Shown here piece after piece: positions 10,104-19,524 of a DNA stretch of 64,000 nucleotides. The stretch covers positions 496,001-560,000 of the forward strand of contig NC_026744.1 in assembly GCF_000210295.1 (NCBI RefSeq). The letters are read 5' to 3'. Each line of letters begins with the position of its first letter. Within the stretch, counting starts at the first letter, position 1. Under the pieces are notes generated by a model, which did no database searches, was not told where the DNA came from, and saw nothing but the letters and a program-made list of their open reading frames with translations. This DNA comes from Trypanosoma brucei gambiense DAL972 (lineage: Eukaryota; Euglenozoa; Kinetoplastea; Trypanosomatida; Trypanosomatidae). The position numbers and the translations under genes were made by a program.

Positions 10104-10920
10104 AGCCAACAGAAACTTGAAAAAAAATATATACCCGTCCTTCCTTTCCTTTCGTGGTGCAAGCGCGCTCCCACAGGTTCCGCACAACTGGGGCACAAAA
10201 GTGGTAAAACAACCTCCGACTGATTTTTCTACTAAACATTCATTTTTAATATGGACACGAAAAAAACAATGCAAAACGTATTAAAGGTAAGAAAATACAT
10301 ACACAACTCAAAGGTCGTTAAGCGCAACGAGTGGACATGATATAGCCGTATGGCAGCATTACACGCTAGGGGCTACACGGTAAGAAATAATATAAACCGA
10401 TCCCAATGCTAGTCATTCAAGGTCGTACCAACAAGCATATGTATCCATACGCACCACACATATCGTATTTGCATGCCCTGCAATATAGACAGGTGGCGGA
10501 CTAACAGCTCCTCGTTGGTGCAAAGTGCCATCTTGTAGAGGAAAGTCCATCCTTTTTGACGCGTTTCGTATTACTACCCATGTCGAAAATGACACCACGG
10601 GAACTCTTTGGCGCACGGCTATCACAGATTCCCTCTCCATGCACCTCCGGTTACACACAAAAAAAAAAAAATGAGGACATCCAAGAAATGAACAGTCCTT
10701 TCCTTACACGTGCCGAGTTTCATGTATGTCGATTCCATGCAGCTCTCTGAGAAAATACGATAACATTGTGAATTCATAATAAAGTCCGATGACTCACACA
10801 GCAGCAGAGAAACAGACATATTGAGCCGCACCTCATCCCCAGCACCAAGTGAATTTAGAACTAAAACGGAGAACTAAAAGGGGAAAAAGTAACGCACCAG
10901 GTCATGCTTGTGGATGAATC
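10104..10920. other. Intergenic, no gene seen
   Basis: Contains the JMJD4-like splice region at its left end and the 3' UTR of the EIF1AD-like gene. Frames present are short and unremarkable. Confidence 0.6.
10114..10130 (-). promoter_or_regulatory. Probable trans-splice acceptor of the JMJD4-like gene
   Basis: Read on the minus strand this is a TATATTTTTTTTCAAG-type sequence: a short pyrimidine tract then AG, about 12 nt before the ATG at 10103. It would exclude the upstream part of the open frame from the mature mRNA. This decides the start. Confidence 0.6.
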
Positions 10921-11601
10921 CTACTCAATACCAGTTTCCTCATCACTTCCCTCCTCCTCCCCTCCTTCTTCCTCCTCCTCCTCTTCACCAAAGAAAAATG
11001 GCACCTTGTGTCGTATGTTATTCCTGTTAGGGTTCATATGCTCCAACTCGCCGATATCGCTGCTACCCTCCACACTTGACTGATGCCCCTCACATGAAGG
11101 CAGAGGGTGCGCCACTTTGGGAAGAGTCGACGTCGTGGTATGCACCGTTTTGGCGTACTGCGGCTGCTGTTCCATCTCTCGTCTATTCCTTTCCACGTAG
11201 TCCTGGACAGCACCTACTAGTCTCTTCCACTCGGGCTGCTCACGGAAGAAATGCTTTAGTTGGTCCGGCGACGGTTTAGAGGCAACCGTCGAGCGATCCG
11301 CCACAACAACAATGTCGCGCACCGCGAGCCAAATGACCTTTCGAAACTTTCCGGGGATAAACACGAGATGCTCTTCCGCCTTGTCTGCGCTAGGGCTCGC
11401 TCCGTTATGTTTTTCTACAGTAGCAGCGTCCGTGCCCGCGGAGAGTGGTGGCTCCACAAAGATGACACGCACATGTTGACCTTGAGGCGCCTCCGTACAG
11501 ACCGCTAAAACTTCTCCTTCCCCAAGTCCACACCACGCGGATGCATCGAGGAACTGTCGCGTAAGATGCTTTGCACGGTGCTTCCTGCCACAACCGCTCA
11601 T
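10921..11601 (-). CDS. EIF1AD: eIF1A-like OB-fold protein (EIF1AD-like)
   Basis: A 226-residue protein starting at MSGCGRKHRAKHLTRQFL. A further 14 codons of open frame upstream consist of translated A-run, and an AG lies 12-15 nt before this ATG. The S1/OB fold covers about residues 5-110, with the conserved FIPGKFRKVIWLAVRDIVVV block, the counterpart of the eIF1A/EIF1AD sequence PxKxRKxIWIxxGDxxxV. An insertion of about 30 residues rich in Ala/Ser/Lys splits the barrel. The C-terminus ends in a strongly acidic Glu run, as in EIF1AD. In animals EIF1AD is a nuclear or ribosome-associated relative of eIF1A. A role in ribosome biogenesis or initiation is inferred from the family. Confidence 0.82.
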   Translation of the reverse strand: MSGCGRKHRAKHLTRQFLDASAWCGLGEGEVLAVCTEAPQGQHVRVIFVEPPLSAGTDAATVEKHNGASPSADKAEEHLVFIPGKFRKVIWLAVRDIVVVADRSTVASKPSPDQLKHFFREQPEWKRLVGAVQDYVERNRREMEQQPQYAKTVHTTTSTLPKVAHPLPSCEGHQSSVEGSSDIGELEHMNPNRNNIRHKVPFFFGEEEEEEEGGEEEGSDEETGIE

Positions 11602-12736
11602 ACGTTGTTTTTTTTTTTTTGCTGAAGAGGCCGCAACTGGCAACGATTACAGAAGCAGATGGCTTCCCTCTCTACTCCCCCTCACACCGTAACTGGCTCA
11701 CCATCCCTCAACCCCACCAGAACCCAGAGAGCAAAAAGTGCAGAAAGAAACGGGATAACGTAACGAAACAAATACAGCATAAAAAGGGGTGGTGCGGGAG
11801 TGGACTCCCAGGTGAGGACTGCAAAAAAATATATATATATATGCCAACATCCATCAGAAGTCAAAGACATTTTTTTTCTTTCATAATACAAAATGTAAAC
11901 ACTCACGCACCTTCTTCTGCAGCTTCAGGACACCCCTTATTTCCAAAGGGAAATAAGTCACACGCATCAGATATGATACGACGCATACGGCTAGGAACGT
12001 GGGCGCCGGAGGGGGGGGTCGACCTGAAGGAAAGCGAATAGAAGAAAAGCGAGAAACGACGAAAAAATAAATAATGAAGAAGGAGCATCGCGCAATAACA
12101 ATATCTTTCGTCGAGGCTACTCTCAATTCCACACAAACATACGCGACACATCGAAAACAAAGAAGGTGCGGAGCGACAACATAAAAAAAATGTAAAAGAA
12201 CGAAAAAACATAACAGCAACGTAACTTATGTTTCTGCTGGTCCGAAACAAATATGACGAGAAAGATTGATTTAATGGCACCGGGAGGTACAGAAGAATCA
12301 CTACACCAAGTTAAAACAGCGCATATGAAGGGATCAGAGATGGGGAAAAGTAGCAACCCTAACAGCGTGCGAACAGCACAACTGTAACAGAAAGCACCAA
12401 CCACAACGTTATTGGTACCGCGTGATTACTATGTTCAGGATGGTAACGGAAGCGAAAGCGTGGGCTAGTTACCATATAATCATGAAGATAAAAATAAACT
12501 CAAACCAGTGAAACGAAAGAGGGGCATCCCCTTAGTGGCGGTCCACCGTACATCGAAGGAGACAGCCCCTACCCCCATAGTGGGTACGACCTCATATGGG
12601 TAGGCGAGACAGGTACAACGCAAATGAATGTTGCCGGCATTGGTTACACAACCAAAGAACAATTCACACCGCAGCAACACAAAACGGGCCTCCAAACTCC
12701 GAAGTGCGAAAAAATAAAAGCACCGCAAAAAGGATT
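11602..12736. other. Intergenic, no convincing gene
   Basis: About 1.1 kb. Minus-strand frames at 11881-12404 and 12480-12746 are Phe/Leu/Ser/Cys-rich and overlap each other in different frames, as expected of pyrimidine-rich untranslated transcript. Most of the stretch is probably the 3' UTR of the phosphatase gene. Confidence 0.55.
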
Positions 12737-13741
12737 TCAAGGCCAATCCCTGTAAGGGGTAGGGAGCAATACTCCGCTTTCAGCGAGTTGCACACTTCTG
12801 TCCAGGTCAAACTTCTCATCAATGATCGATCCGAGCAATGTCATATCATCAAGCCTTCCACCTCGGTAGTTGGCTCCATTCTCAATTGCTTTATTAGAGT
12901 ATGGCGTATTGCACTTGACATCACGCGCATTTGCACTAGCCACCCGCACAACTTCATCCACCCCAGCGGAAAGGGCCCTCAGGACGTCATCAGGTGGGAT
13001 TATTTTAGTTGCAACATCATATTGAGATGGCCGATCAAAATCTAACGCATACCTCCCACACACAGGACCTACAAATTTCCACACCAGCTCCGCGATATCA
13101 TGTTTAAAAACGTTATCAAAGATACCATCGCTGCCCAAAAGTAGCACGTCCCCGGGCCGCACAACAACACGATATTGCAGCGAATGCACAGGAATGTCGG
13201 CACTACCCTGCCCTAGCTGAAAAGGATAATCAAAAGAATGCATCTGTTCATCGGACACAAAAACGATCCTGCCATCGCGAATTATCATCGACGTACAATC
13301 ACCAATACTGCACACATCCAACATACAATTACTAAACTTCGCACTAACGGAACAAGACGCATCGGCGGCACAACAAGGGCGCTGCAACGTAGCCACAAGA
13401 GCAGTCGAAGTACCGTGAATCTCATCCGACAAGCAGGCGTCATAGGCACGCTGCAACAGTTCACACGAGGATAACGGCAACGAACCCAATGCATCATCTT
13501 CCACAAAAGAATACATAAACTTCGCCAACGCAGCACTATAAAGACCGGAATCAACACCAGCATATTCCTTCCACCAGCTCACACCATCAAAAACACACTG
13601 TACTTCCGACATTGAAAGAAACGCGTCTTCACCGCCACATGTCGAACGTTTGGGATGAGAAACGAGGTTCACCGCACGCAGATCAAACGCAAGGCTTCTT
13701 CCTCCCACATTGTGTCTCAACAACAACTTTACCACATGCAT
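12737..13741 (-). CDS. PP2C-type protein phosphatase, PPTC7-like
   Basis: A 334-residue metal-dependent Ser/Thr phosphatase of the PPTC7 / SpoIIE-like branch of PP2C. The expected motifs occur in order: GEDA (37-40), VFDGVSWWKEYAGVD with the metal-binding Asp at 52, GTSTALVA, then SIGDCTSMIIRDGRIVFVSDEQMHSFDYPFQLG, LLGSDGIFDNV and RGGRLDDMTLL. All the aspartates that would bind the two metals appear intact, so the enzyme is probably active. PPTC7 proteins in other eukaryotes are mitochondrial. The N-terminus here (MHVVKLLLRHNVGGRSLAF) is basic and hydrophobic, which fits a mitochondrial targeting peptide. It lies directly downstream, in transcription order, of the left histone H1 block. Confidence 0.88.
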   Translation of the reverse strand: MHVVKLLLRHNVGGRSLAFDLRAVNLVSHPKRSTCGGEDAFLSMSEVQCVFDGVSWWKEYAGVDSGLYSAALAKFMYSFVEDDALGSLPLSSCELLQRAYDACLSDEIHGTSTALVATLQRPCCAADASCSVSAKFSNCMLDVCSIGDCTSMIIRDGRIVFVSDEQMHSFDYPFQLGQGSADIPVHSLQYRVVVRPGDVLLLGSDGIFDNVFKHDIAELVWKFVGPVCGRYALDFDRPSQYDVATKIIPPDDVLRALSAGVDEVVRVASANARDVKCNTPYSNKAIENGANYRGGRLDDMTLLGSIIDEKFDLDRSVQLAESGVLLPTPYRDWP

Positions 13742-13929
13742 ATAAGTCAGAATACTTTATACAAAGGGAAAAATGAAACTAAAAACAGTAACATCAAGAA
13801 TACACGCTCTCTGCAACGCTACGACACCAACACCGCATGGCGGTACATAAGACGCAACCCACAAACGAAACATATCCAATACAAACGGTAGAAGGGAACT
13901 AAACAAAAAAGATAGGAAAAATCTAACTC

Positions 13930-13958
13930 CGTCCTGGAGGGACGCACGAGGACGTCCT
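13930..13958 (-). promoter_or_regulatory. Hairpin plus palindrome in the histone H1 3' UTR
   Basis: CGTCC-TGGAG-GGACG (13930-13944) forms a 5-bp stem, followed by the palindrome AGGACGTCCT (13949-13958). It lies about 75-105 nt after the H1 stop on the transcript. The same sequence is downstream of the other H1 copies at 14587, 30277 and 30949. In the copy at 29572 the sequence has changed but still pairs (CGTC-CTT-GACG). A role in mRNA processing or cell-cycle stability is a guess. Confidence 0.5.
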
Positions 13959-14033
13959 GAAACGTGTGACAGCTCTCTCCCACACTCAGGTAAACCTCAT
14001 AGCTTGTCTAATAGCGGGCAGCAGCGGATGCGC

Positions 14034-14264
14034 TCACGCCTTCTTAGCGGCGGCCTTCTTGCCGGCAACCTTCTTGGGGGCAACCTTTTTGGGAGCAGCC
14101 TTCTTAGCGACAGCCTTTTTGGGAGCAGCCTTCTTAGCGACAGCCTTCTTTGGAGCAGCCTTCTTAGCGACAGCCTTCTTTGGAGCAGCCTTCTTAGCCA
14201 CAGCTTTCTTGGGAGCTGCCTTCTTAGCGACAGCCTTTTTGGGAGCAGCAGATGCCTTCGCCAT
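14034..14264 (-). CDS. H1: Histone H1 (copy a)
   Basis: A 76-residue linker histone. It starts MAKASAAPKKAVAKK and then repeats the units KKAAPKKAVA, ending KKVAGKKAAAKKA. Kinetoplastid H1 lacks the winged-helix globular domain and corresponds only to the basic C-terminal tail of animal H1. It binds linker DNA and compacts chromatin. The open frame reaches 61 codons further upstream, but that is the transcribed 5' flank (Phe/Leu-rich). The true ATG follows it at 14264, and the same start is conserved in copies c and d. It differs from its neighbours by strong Lys/Ala codon bias and repeat-unit number. Confidence 0.93.
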   Translation of the reverse strand: MAKASAAPKKAVAKKAAPKKAVAKKAAPKKAVAKKAAPKKAVAKKAAPKKAVAKKAAPKKVAPKKVAGKKAAAKKA

Positions 14265-14690
14265 ACTTCCGAGTGTTGATAAGATTGCGACTTCTTCCAC
14301 AGAGAGAAAGAGAAAAATGAAAGCAAAATAAAATGAATGTGAAAGAACATGAGAATACAATGAGTTTGGAGGAAATAAGCGAAAAGGAAAAAGACATACA
14401 GTAATACTATTGGAACACAACCATACACAGGCAGTTAAAATAGCCACACATCAGGATGATATGCTCTTTGTAACGCTACGACACCAACACCGCATGGCGG
14501 TACATAAGACGCAACCCACAAACGAAACATATCCAATACAAACGGTAGAAGGGAACTAAACAAGTAAGATAGGAAAAATCTAACTCCGTCCTGGAGGGAC
14601 GCACGAGGACGTCCTGAAACGTGTGACAGCTCTCTCCCACACTCAGGTAAACCTCATAGCGTGTCTAATAGCGGGCAGCAGCGGATGCGC
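14265..14690. other. H1 intercopy spacer (426 bp)
   Basis: Non-coding spacer holding the 5' flank of copy a, with the splice signals, and the 3' UTR of copy b, with the CGTCC/GGACG hairpin at 14587-14601. It is nearly identical to 29955-30380 and 30627-31052. Confidence 0.85.
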
Positions 14691-14948
14691 TCACGCCTTC
14701 TTAGCGGCAGCCTTTTTGGCGACAGCCTTCTTGGCGACAGCCTTTTTGGCGGCAGCCTTCTTAGCGACAGCCTTTTTGGCGGCAGCCTTCTTGGCGACAG
14801 CCTTTTTGGGAGCAGCCTTCTTAGCGACAGCCTTTTTGGCAGCAACCTTCTTAGCGACAGCCTTTTTTGGAGCAGCCTTCTTAGCGACAGCCTTTTTGGC
14901 TGCAACCTTCTTTGGGGTGGCCTTCACAGTATCGGTTGTGTTGTTCAT
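14691..14948 (-). CDS. H1: Histone H1 variant (copy b, divergent N-terminus)
   Basis: An 85-residue H1 with a different N-terminus, MNNTTDTVKATPKKVAAKK, in place of the MAKASAAPKK of copies a, c and d. The body uses KKAVAKKAA units with fewer Pro residues. It is the first H1 gene in transcription order within the left block, and its 5' flank is not shared with the other copies. The distinct N-terminus includes Thr and Asn residues absent from the others, so it may be modified differently. This is probably a true isoform. Confidence 0.9.
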   Translation of the reverse strand: MNNTTDTVKATPKKVAAKKAVAKKAAPKKAVAKKVAAKKAVAKKAAPKKAVAKKAAAKKAVAKKAAAKKAVAKKAVAKKAAAKKA

Positions 14949-16110
14949 TCTTGTGGGGAGTCGATAAAGGGCTTTCTATGCAAATAAACAGGAGAGGAAA
15001 AACTGCGATAAGGGGAGCGAGCTGACCGAGGAACAAAACAATAAATCTGCAGTAAGTTGCCGCCCAGGCAAGGCGACGAGCACGTGGCATGGTGTAAAGG
15101 AGAATAACAGCATGTTCGGGTGAAGAGTCTGAATTTGGAGCACCTAACCTTGTTATAACCACCTACTCACATCTCCTTCCACAGGACCTAGGGGAAACAT
15201 TAGTGGGGGACACAGAAGAATATATTTATATATATATGAAACGGAAGGAACCCAAAGTTTCCTGTGAAACTTCTTGATGGGTTCCCACAGGAGTTAAAGG
15301 GTTCTAAGACAACAGACGGTAAGGGAGGCGAGCCCCCCACCCGGGTGTACAATAGACGCAATATGACATTGAGGGAGTATTTTTCGTGGAAAAACTGGAT
15401 AGCAACACACTGCTGATGGTGAATACATCCTTTTCTGGACGCAAAAAAATGCAAAACAGTTGAAGTCAAAGGAATGATCTAACCCTTTCCACCCACGCAC
15501 ACCTACGTATATGCTCATATTTTGCCGCTTCACAAGAAAAAAGGTGTCCCTTTACCCACGCACAAGCACCTGATGTACATTGAATTTGTATACATGCATC
15601 GACAGCGCTGATGCGGATGGAAGGGTAAAAGCAGGAAAGAGGTGTGAGAGAACGCGAAAAATAACAACTGCAAACGTGTCAAATAATATGGCGGAAGTTA
15701 TGGCCCGACTTCGTGGTTGCCACCTAATACTTTGCTTGCTCCCGCTTCATGTCGCCCCCACACCTCCATAGCGAAAAGCAACCAAAAAACTTACAATAAG
15801 GGCCAGTGGTAAACGAGGTGTCGATATGCCGATGTCTCCAAAACAACAAGGGTATGCACAAAGTAATAAGAACAAAACACCCGCAGAAGGGAAGCATGAA
15901 AACAGACGCTGAAGGAATCAAATCAAGAAAAAAATTAAGGAAACGTTCCTCTCCTATACGCGTACACACAATTTTATGTGACCCCCAGAACAATACTGAA
16001 TAATAACCATTCCATGTTGCGTACATCAAAGGCCACATCAATCCAACCGCGACCGCTACATGAAAACAAAGTGACGCGCAAAGATAATAAGGTCCCATCC
16101 CTTCAATCAC
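14949..16110. other. Intergenic, no convincing gene
   Basis: About 1.2 kb between the RING gene stop and H1 copy b. The hydrophobic frame at 15724-16110 begins immediately at the RING stop and lacks its own splice signal, so it is read as 3' UTR. A short TA run lies near 15222-15238. Confidence 0.55.
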
Positions 16111-17067
16111 TTACCGTTTAAAACAGCAAAATACCCTACTGAAAAATGAACGTTTAGGCTTGCTTGCGACCTGGCCATTCTGCGCGGGGGACACTTGTCG
16201 GTTAACCTTCGCCGTCGCTGCCCTGCCGCCGTTACCGGTGCTGCCTACACTACGATGGCCCGAGTCACCCGACACACCACCAAGAGGGTGATTTGTGGGG
16301 CGTGCACCGCTGCCTGGCTGCCTTCCCTGAAGGGAACGACCGGGATGGCCACGGACTCCCGGGATCTTGGGAATGCGCGGCTCGCGCCTACTATACCGTT
16401 GATGCGCTGTGGGCGAAAGGTGATCATCCAAAGAGGTAGGTGACGTTCTCCGAGGGGGGGGCTCCTGGTCATCCGCAACGCCTCTCAGGGTCTCCGAATC
16501 GCACATGGGGCAAACATTACTACGCTGCTTCCAAGCCATCAGGCAGGGCATGTGAAAGTGGTGTTTGCATTCACCATAGAGAATAGGATTTTCTTCATTG
16601 TATCCTTCTAAGCAAATGCAACACATTAACTCATCTTCGTCACAGCTCTTCGGATTCGTTGCTACAACAATTTCATCACCGCTTTTACTGCAAGATCCAT
16701 TCTTGTGCTGTTGCGCACATAACGAGTCATTTTCGCCTCCACAAGAAGACCCCCCTCCTAACGTTGGATTTGGGTTCGAAAACTGGGTCCAGGACGGCCT
16801 CCTCTTTACAACAGACCTTTTAATTTCACCATCTGTAGTGCCACAATTACCCGCTTCCGGAGGCATTTGATCTGCAGACGCCTGGTGGCCATTACTTCCT
16901 CCGCCATCCGCGATCCGTGGACCATCATCCATGTTCGAATGAGCATCCCTAGAGCCCGTTGGCGGCACCCTTTGAACGATTCCGATGCCTTCACTAGGTA
17001 CAACAGGCCCAGCACCGACTAAAGCATCATTCTGTGGCAACTGTTTGCCACACTTATCGGCGATCAT
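16111..17067 (-). CDS. RING-finger protein, probable E3 ubiquitin ligase
   Basis: A 318-residue protein. The open frame to 17088 begins on GTG, so the ATG at 17067 (MIADKCGKQ) is taken. A RING-H2 finger lies at about residues 150-188: CCICLEGYNE, GECKHHFHMPCLMAWKQ and CPMC, giving the C3H2C3 ligand order. Such domains recruit an E2 ubiquitin-conjugating enzyme. The rest is Gly/Ser/Pro/Arg-rich and probably disordered. The C-terminus ends FFSRVFCCFKR, a short hydrophobic/basic tail with two adjacent Cys that could be palmitoylated and tie the protein to a membrane; this is inference. No membrane segment is present. Confidence 0.88.
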   Translation of the reverse strand: MIADKCGKQLPQNDALVGAGPVVPSEGIGIVQRVPPTGSRDAHSNMDDGPRIADGGGSNGHQASADQMPPEAGNCGTTDGEIKRSVVKRRPSWTQFSNPNPTLGGGSSCGGENDSLCAQQHKNGSCSKSGDEIVVATNPKSCDEDELMCCICLEGYNEENPILYGECKHHFHMPCLMAWKQRSNVCPMCDSETLRGVADDQEPPPRRTSPTSLDDHLSPTAHQRYSRREPRIPKIPGVRGHPGRSLQGRQPGSGARPTNHPLGGVSGDSGHRSVGSTGNGGRAATAKVNRQVSPAQNGQVASKPKRSFFSRVFCCFKR

Positions 17068-17637
17068 CGTACGGTACACGACACGCACAAGCAGCGTGAA
17101 ACGCTACAAGTTAGAGTCCAGATCTCTAGATACGCACCACAAATTTGTAAAGCAAAAGGGGAGAAATAATTCCAAAAAGAAAAAAGCAGCTCTAACGCAA
17201 GTGAAACAGCTTAGGAAAGGTAGACCTTGCTCAAAACACCACTAACGCATCTGGGACTGAGCGGCCTACCGTAGGTCACCGGCCGAAAAGCCAGATACCT
17301 TAGTTAAATGGCTAAAATTAATGGGTCCATCCACACGGACACACAGAGGGGCACAAGAGGGGGGGAACAAATAAAGGAAACGGGAAAAAACAGAGCGGAA
17401 AGAGCAGCGCTGGTAGTGGTGTCATGATTGACATCCAACCGAAACGAAAACCAAACTCCACCGTACGTCGTGGAAAGTGCGAACGTGAAAAAACACTCAA
17501 GAACTATTCCTTTCTTCGTGTTTTTTGAGTGACGTTTAGTGGAGTATATACACATGTATGCGCATACATATGCATACGTCACCAGACACGTGCCGAATAT
17601 AAAACTTTGTCGGAAACATTAGTAACGCCGGTATTCC
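17068..17637. other. Intergenic, no gene seen
   Basis: Holds the RING gene splice region near its left end and the 3' UTR of eIF2B delta. Short frames only. Confidence 0.6.
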
Positions 17638-19524
17638 TCACGTAGCCGACATCAAATAAAGATCTCTGTCCTCACGATCACGCAGCGCTGCAAGAATCGC
17701 CGAAGTGTGCAAGCACCCCATCTCACAGATGATCATGTCAATGTAAGCGGCTGGCGTAAGGTCATAGAGGTAACCGGAGCTGGGTGGGGCATCCGTCTGC
17801 AGCAACCGGGACGGCTCTTCGTTCGTACCTCGGCCGGAGAGACCACCGGAATTGCACTGACCCCAGCCCTTCTTGACATCCATTAATTCACGGCTACCGT
17901 GCGATAAGGGGCTCCAGTTGCCTGGACTTCGGATTCGGAGCTCGCCGCGGTGAGGCTGCCGCATGTCGGTCAGCCTGGTGTTTTGTCCAAGATTACCGAG
18001 CCACACCTCTGGGACAAACTTAATGCTCTCACTGAAGCACAGAACGGGTTTGCGAAATTGCTTCGCACTTGAGACCACGACAGCCGTGCCACAGCGGCTA
18101 AACACATCACCGTTCTGAAGAACGGCGGCTGCCCCAATAAAAACGCGAGTGCATCTGGGCATGAGTGTGCAACACGTCGTAATAAGCCCGTATGTGACGT
18201 CAAGGCCGCTGCACGAAAGCCTCGTTGCAAGGGCACGACCTTCGTAAAGTGGAGCTGAATCAACGACGATAACCTTCGGCTTACTTACAAGGCGCGGGTT
18301 ATTCGCTGCAGCAAGGAGAATGAGCTCGACGGTACTACTCCTACCAAACACAAGAATTGTGTCGTTAGAGGAAAGATGGGGTTCTGCGCGATCCTCGACG
18401 ATGCTCTTTATGGAGAGTTGAAGCTCCCGCTCGATGGCGCCTAAAACTTTCAGTGCCAAATCACGAGGGCTGATGTCAAGGAAGCATGTTTCATTCCTAT
18501 CCCGCCCGACGGCAGTAGATTGAACACACATTGAACTCTCTAGTCGCGCGGATCTTAGTGAGGCAAACAAATCGTCCGCCGAAAACCGCGCCTTCTCTCT
18601 CTGTGACAGCAATGCAACTACACGACGCACTAAAGAATCCTTAGCGTTGGTCATACCTGCAGACGGTGCGCGACTTCGGCATAGAAAGTCGAAATTAACC
18701 TTGATCAGACTTTCAAACTCTTTTGAAGGAAAGTGGTTAACAGTGGAACCAGACAACGTCGGAGACGATTTCAGTAACGCTTTGAAGGCTTCAATCATCG
18801 CGAAGGTACGGGCATTTCCTCCAACAACCATCATGGACTCCATCATCAGCGCCAACTCCGCAACCTGATAGTGCACTCCCTCACAGTCGATATCGTTCCG
18901 AGGGGAAACGATGGCGCACGGTGAGCCTGTCACGGAGCGGTCAATGTGCTCCTGAACAACAGCCTGCACGTCCACAAAGAGTTGCTCATCACGCATCTGT
19001 GATCCCGCCGTCCCAGCACTCACAGTAACAGCCACTCTCTCGCCCAGGTCATCTGTCACATAACCCGCCCGTCTCTCCTCCTTGCTCACGGCCTTCTGTC
19101 GGGATGTATGCGCACTGGGGGCCAGATCCCGCCTTATGCGCGGTGTTGACAACGCTTTCGGAGTCTTCACTCCTGCACCCCTCGGTGTCAAGGACTTGAG
19201 GGGGTCCTTTCTGGGAGATCCAACTAGGCGGGGAGCCGCCGAGGTCCCGCGACGCGGTGATTTCGATTCAACACTACTCTTCTTTTCTTCCTGCTGCGAG
19301 GCGACGCCTTTCTCCAGTTGGTCCACCTCGTTCTTAAGTTTCTCCATTTCCTCCATAGTCACCTGGAAGACAGTGTCGGAAGGCTTAAGGGCCTTCATCT
19401 TCTTCTCAAGTTTTCGTAGAGCGTCCTTTCTGCGCTTCAGCTCCCGCTGCAGCCTTACCGCCGCTCTTGCCTCATCACTATCCTGTCCAATAAGGGACAT
19501 TGCGGCTCCCACTGCGGAGGACAT
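17638..19524 (-). CDS. EIF2B4: Translation initiation factor eIF2B, delta subunit
   Basis: A 628-residue regulatory subunit of the eIF2 guanine-nucleotide exchange factor. The open frame runs 47 codons further upstream, but that part is translated pyrimidine tract; MSSAVGAAMSLIGQ at 19524 is preferred. Residues about 17-75 form a charged coiled coil, followed by a Ser/Arg/Pro-rich linker. The C-terminal half carries the eIF2B alpha/beta/delta Rossmann-like domain: ILVFGRSSTVELILLAA, VIVVDSAPLYEGRALA, CTRVFIGAAAVLQNGDVFSRCGTAVV and KPVLCFSESIKF. In yeast and animals this subunit senses phosphorylated eIF2 alpha. It is longer than the human subunit, mainly from the N-terminal extension and a C-terminal Gly/Ser/Arg insert at about 545-590. 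Confidence 0.9.
   Translation of the reverse strand: MSSAVGAAMSLIGQDSDEARAAVRLQRELKRRKDALRKLEKKMKALKPSDTVFQVTMEEMEKLKNEVDQLEKGVASQQEEKKSSVESKSPRRGTSAAPRLVGSPRKDPLKSLTPRGAGVKTPKALSTPRIRRDLAPSAHTSRQKAVSKEERRAGYVTDDLGERVAVTVSAGTAGSQMRDEQLFVDVQAVVQEHIDRSVTGSPCAIVSPRNDIDCEGVHYQVAELALMMESMMVVGGNARTFAMIEAFKALLKSSPTLSGSTVNHFPSKEFESLIKVNFDFLCRSRAPSAGMTNAKDSLVRRVVALLSQREKARFSADDLFASLRSARLESSMCVQSTAVGRDRNETCFLDISPRDLALKVLGAIERELQLSIKSIVEDRAEPHLSSNDTILVFGRSSTVELILLAAANNPRLVSKPKVIVVDSAPLYEGRALATRLSCSGLDVTYGLITTCCTLMPRCTRVFIGAAAVLQNGDVFSRCGTAVVVSSAKQFRKPVLCFSESIKFVPEVWLGNLGQNTRLTDMRQPHRGELRIRSPGNWSPLSHGSRELMDVKKGWGQCNSGGLSGRGTNEEPSRLLQTDAPPSSGYLYDLTPAAYIDMIICEMGCLHTSAILAALRDREDRDLYLMSAT

Larger units (their letters stand above)
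13805..14948 (-). repeat. Left histone H1 tandem block (2 copies)
   Basis: Two H1 genes with duplicated flanks. Sequence from 13805 (GCTCTCTGCAACGCTACGAC...) to the H1 stop at 14034 recurs at 14466-14691 and in the right block at about 29450, 30165 and 30833. The spacer between coding regions (14265-14690) is 426 bp, the same length as both spacers of the right block. Confidence 0.9.

Noticed and set aside
13966..14331. Plus-strand hydrophobic Ala/Phe/Leu-rich frames opposite the H1 genes (also 14623-14967, 29608-30021, 30313-30693, 30985-31215)
   Set aside because: They are the exact antisense of the Lys/Ala/Pro repeat, run against the direction of the cluster, and arise only from its codon pattern.
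15724..16110. 128-codon hydrophobic minus-strand frame starting at the RING gene stop
   Set aside because: It begins at the RING gene stop with no spacer for polyadenylation and splicing, and its Phe/Leu/Cys composition is that of translated UTR.
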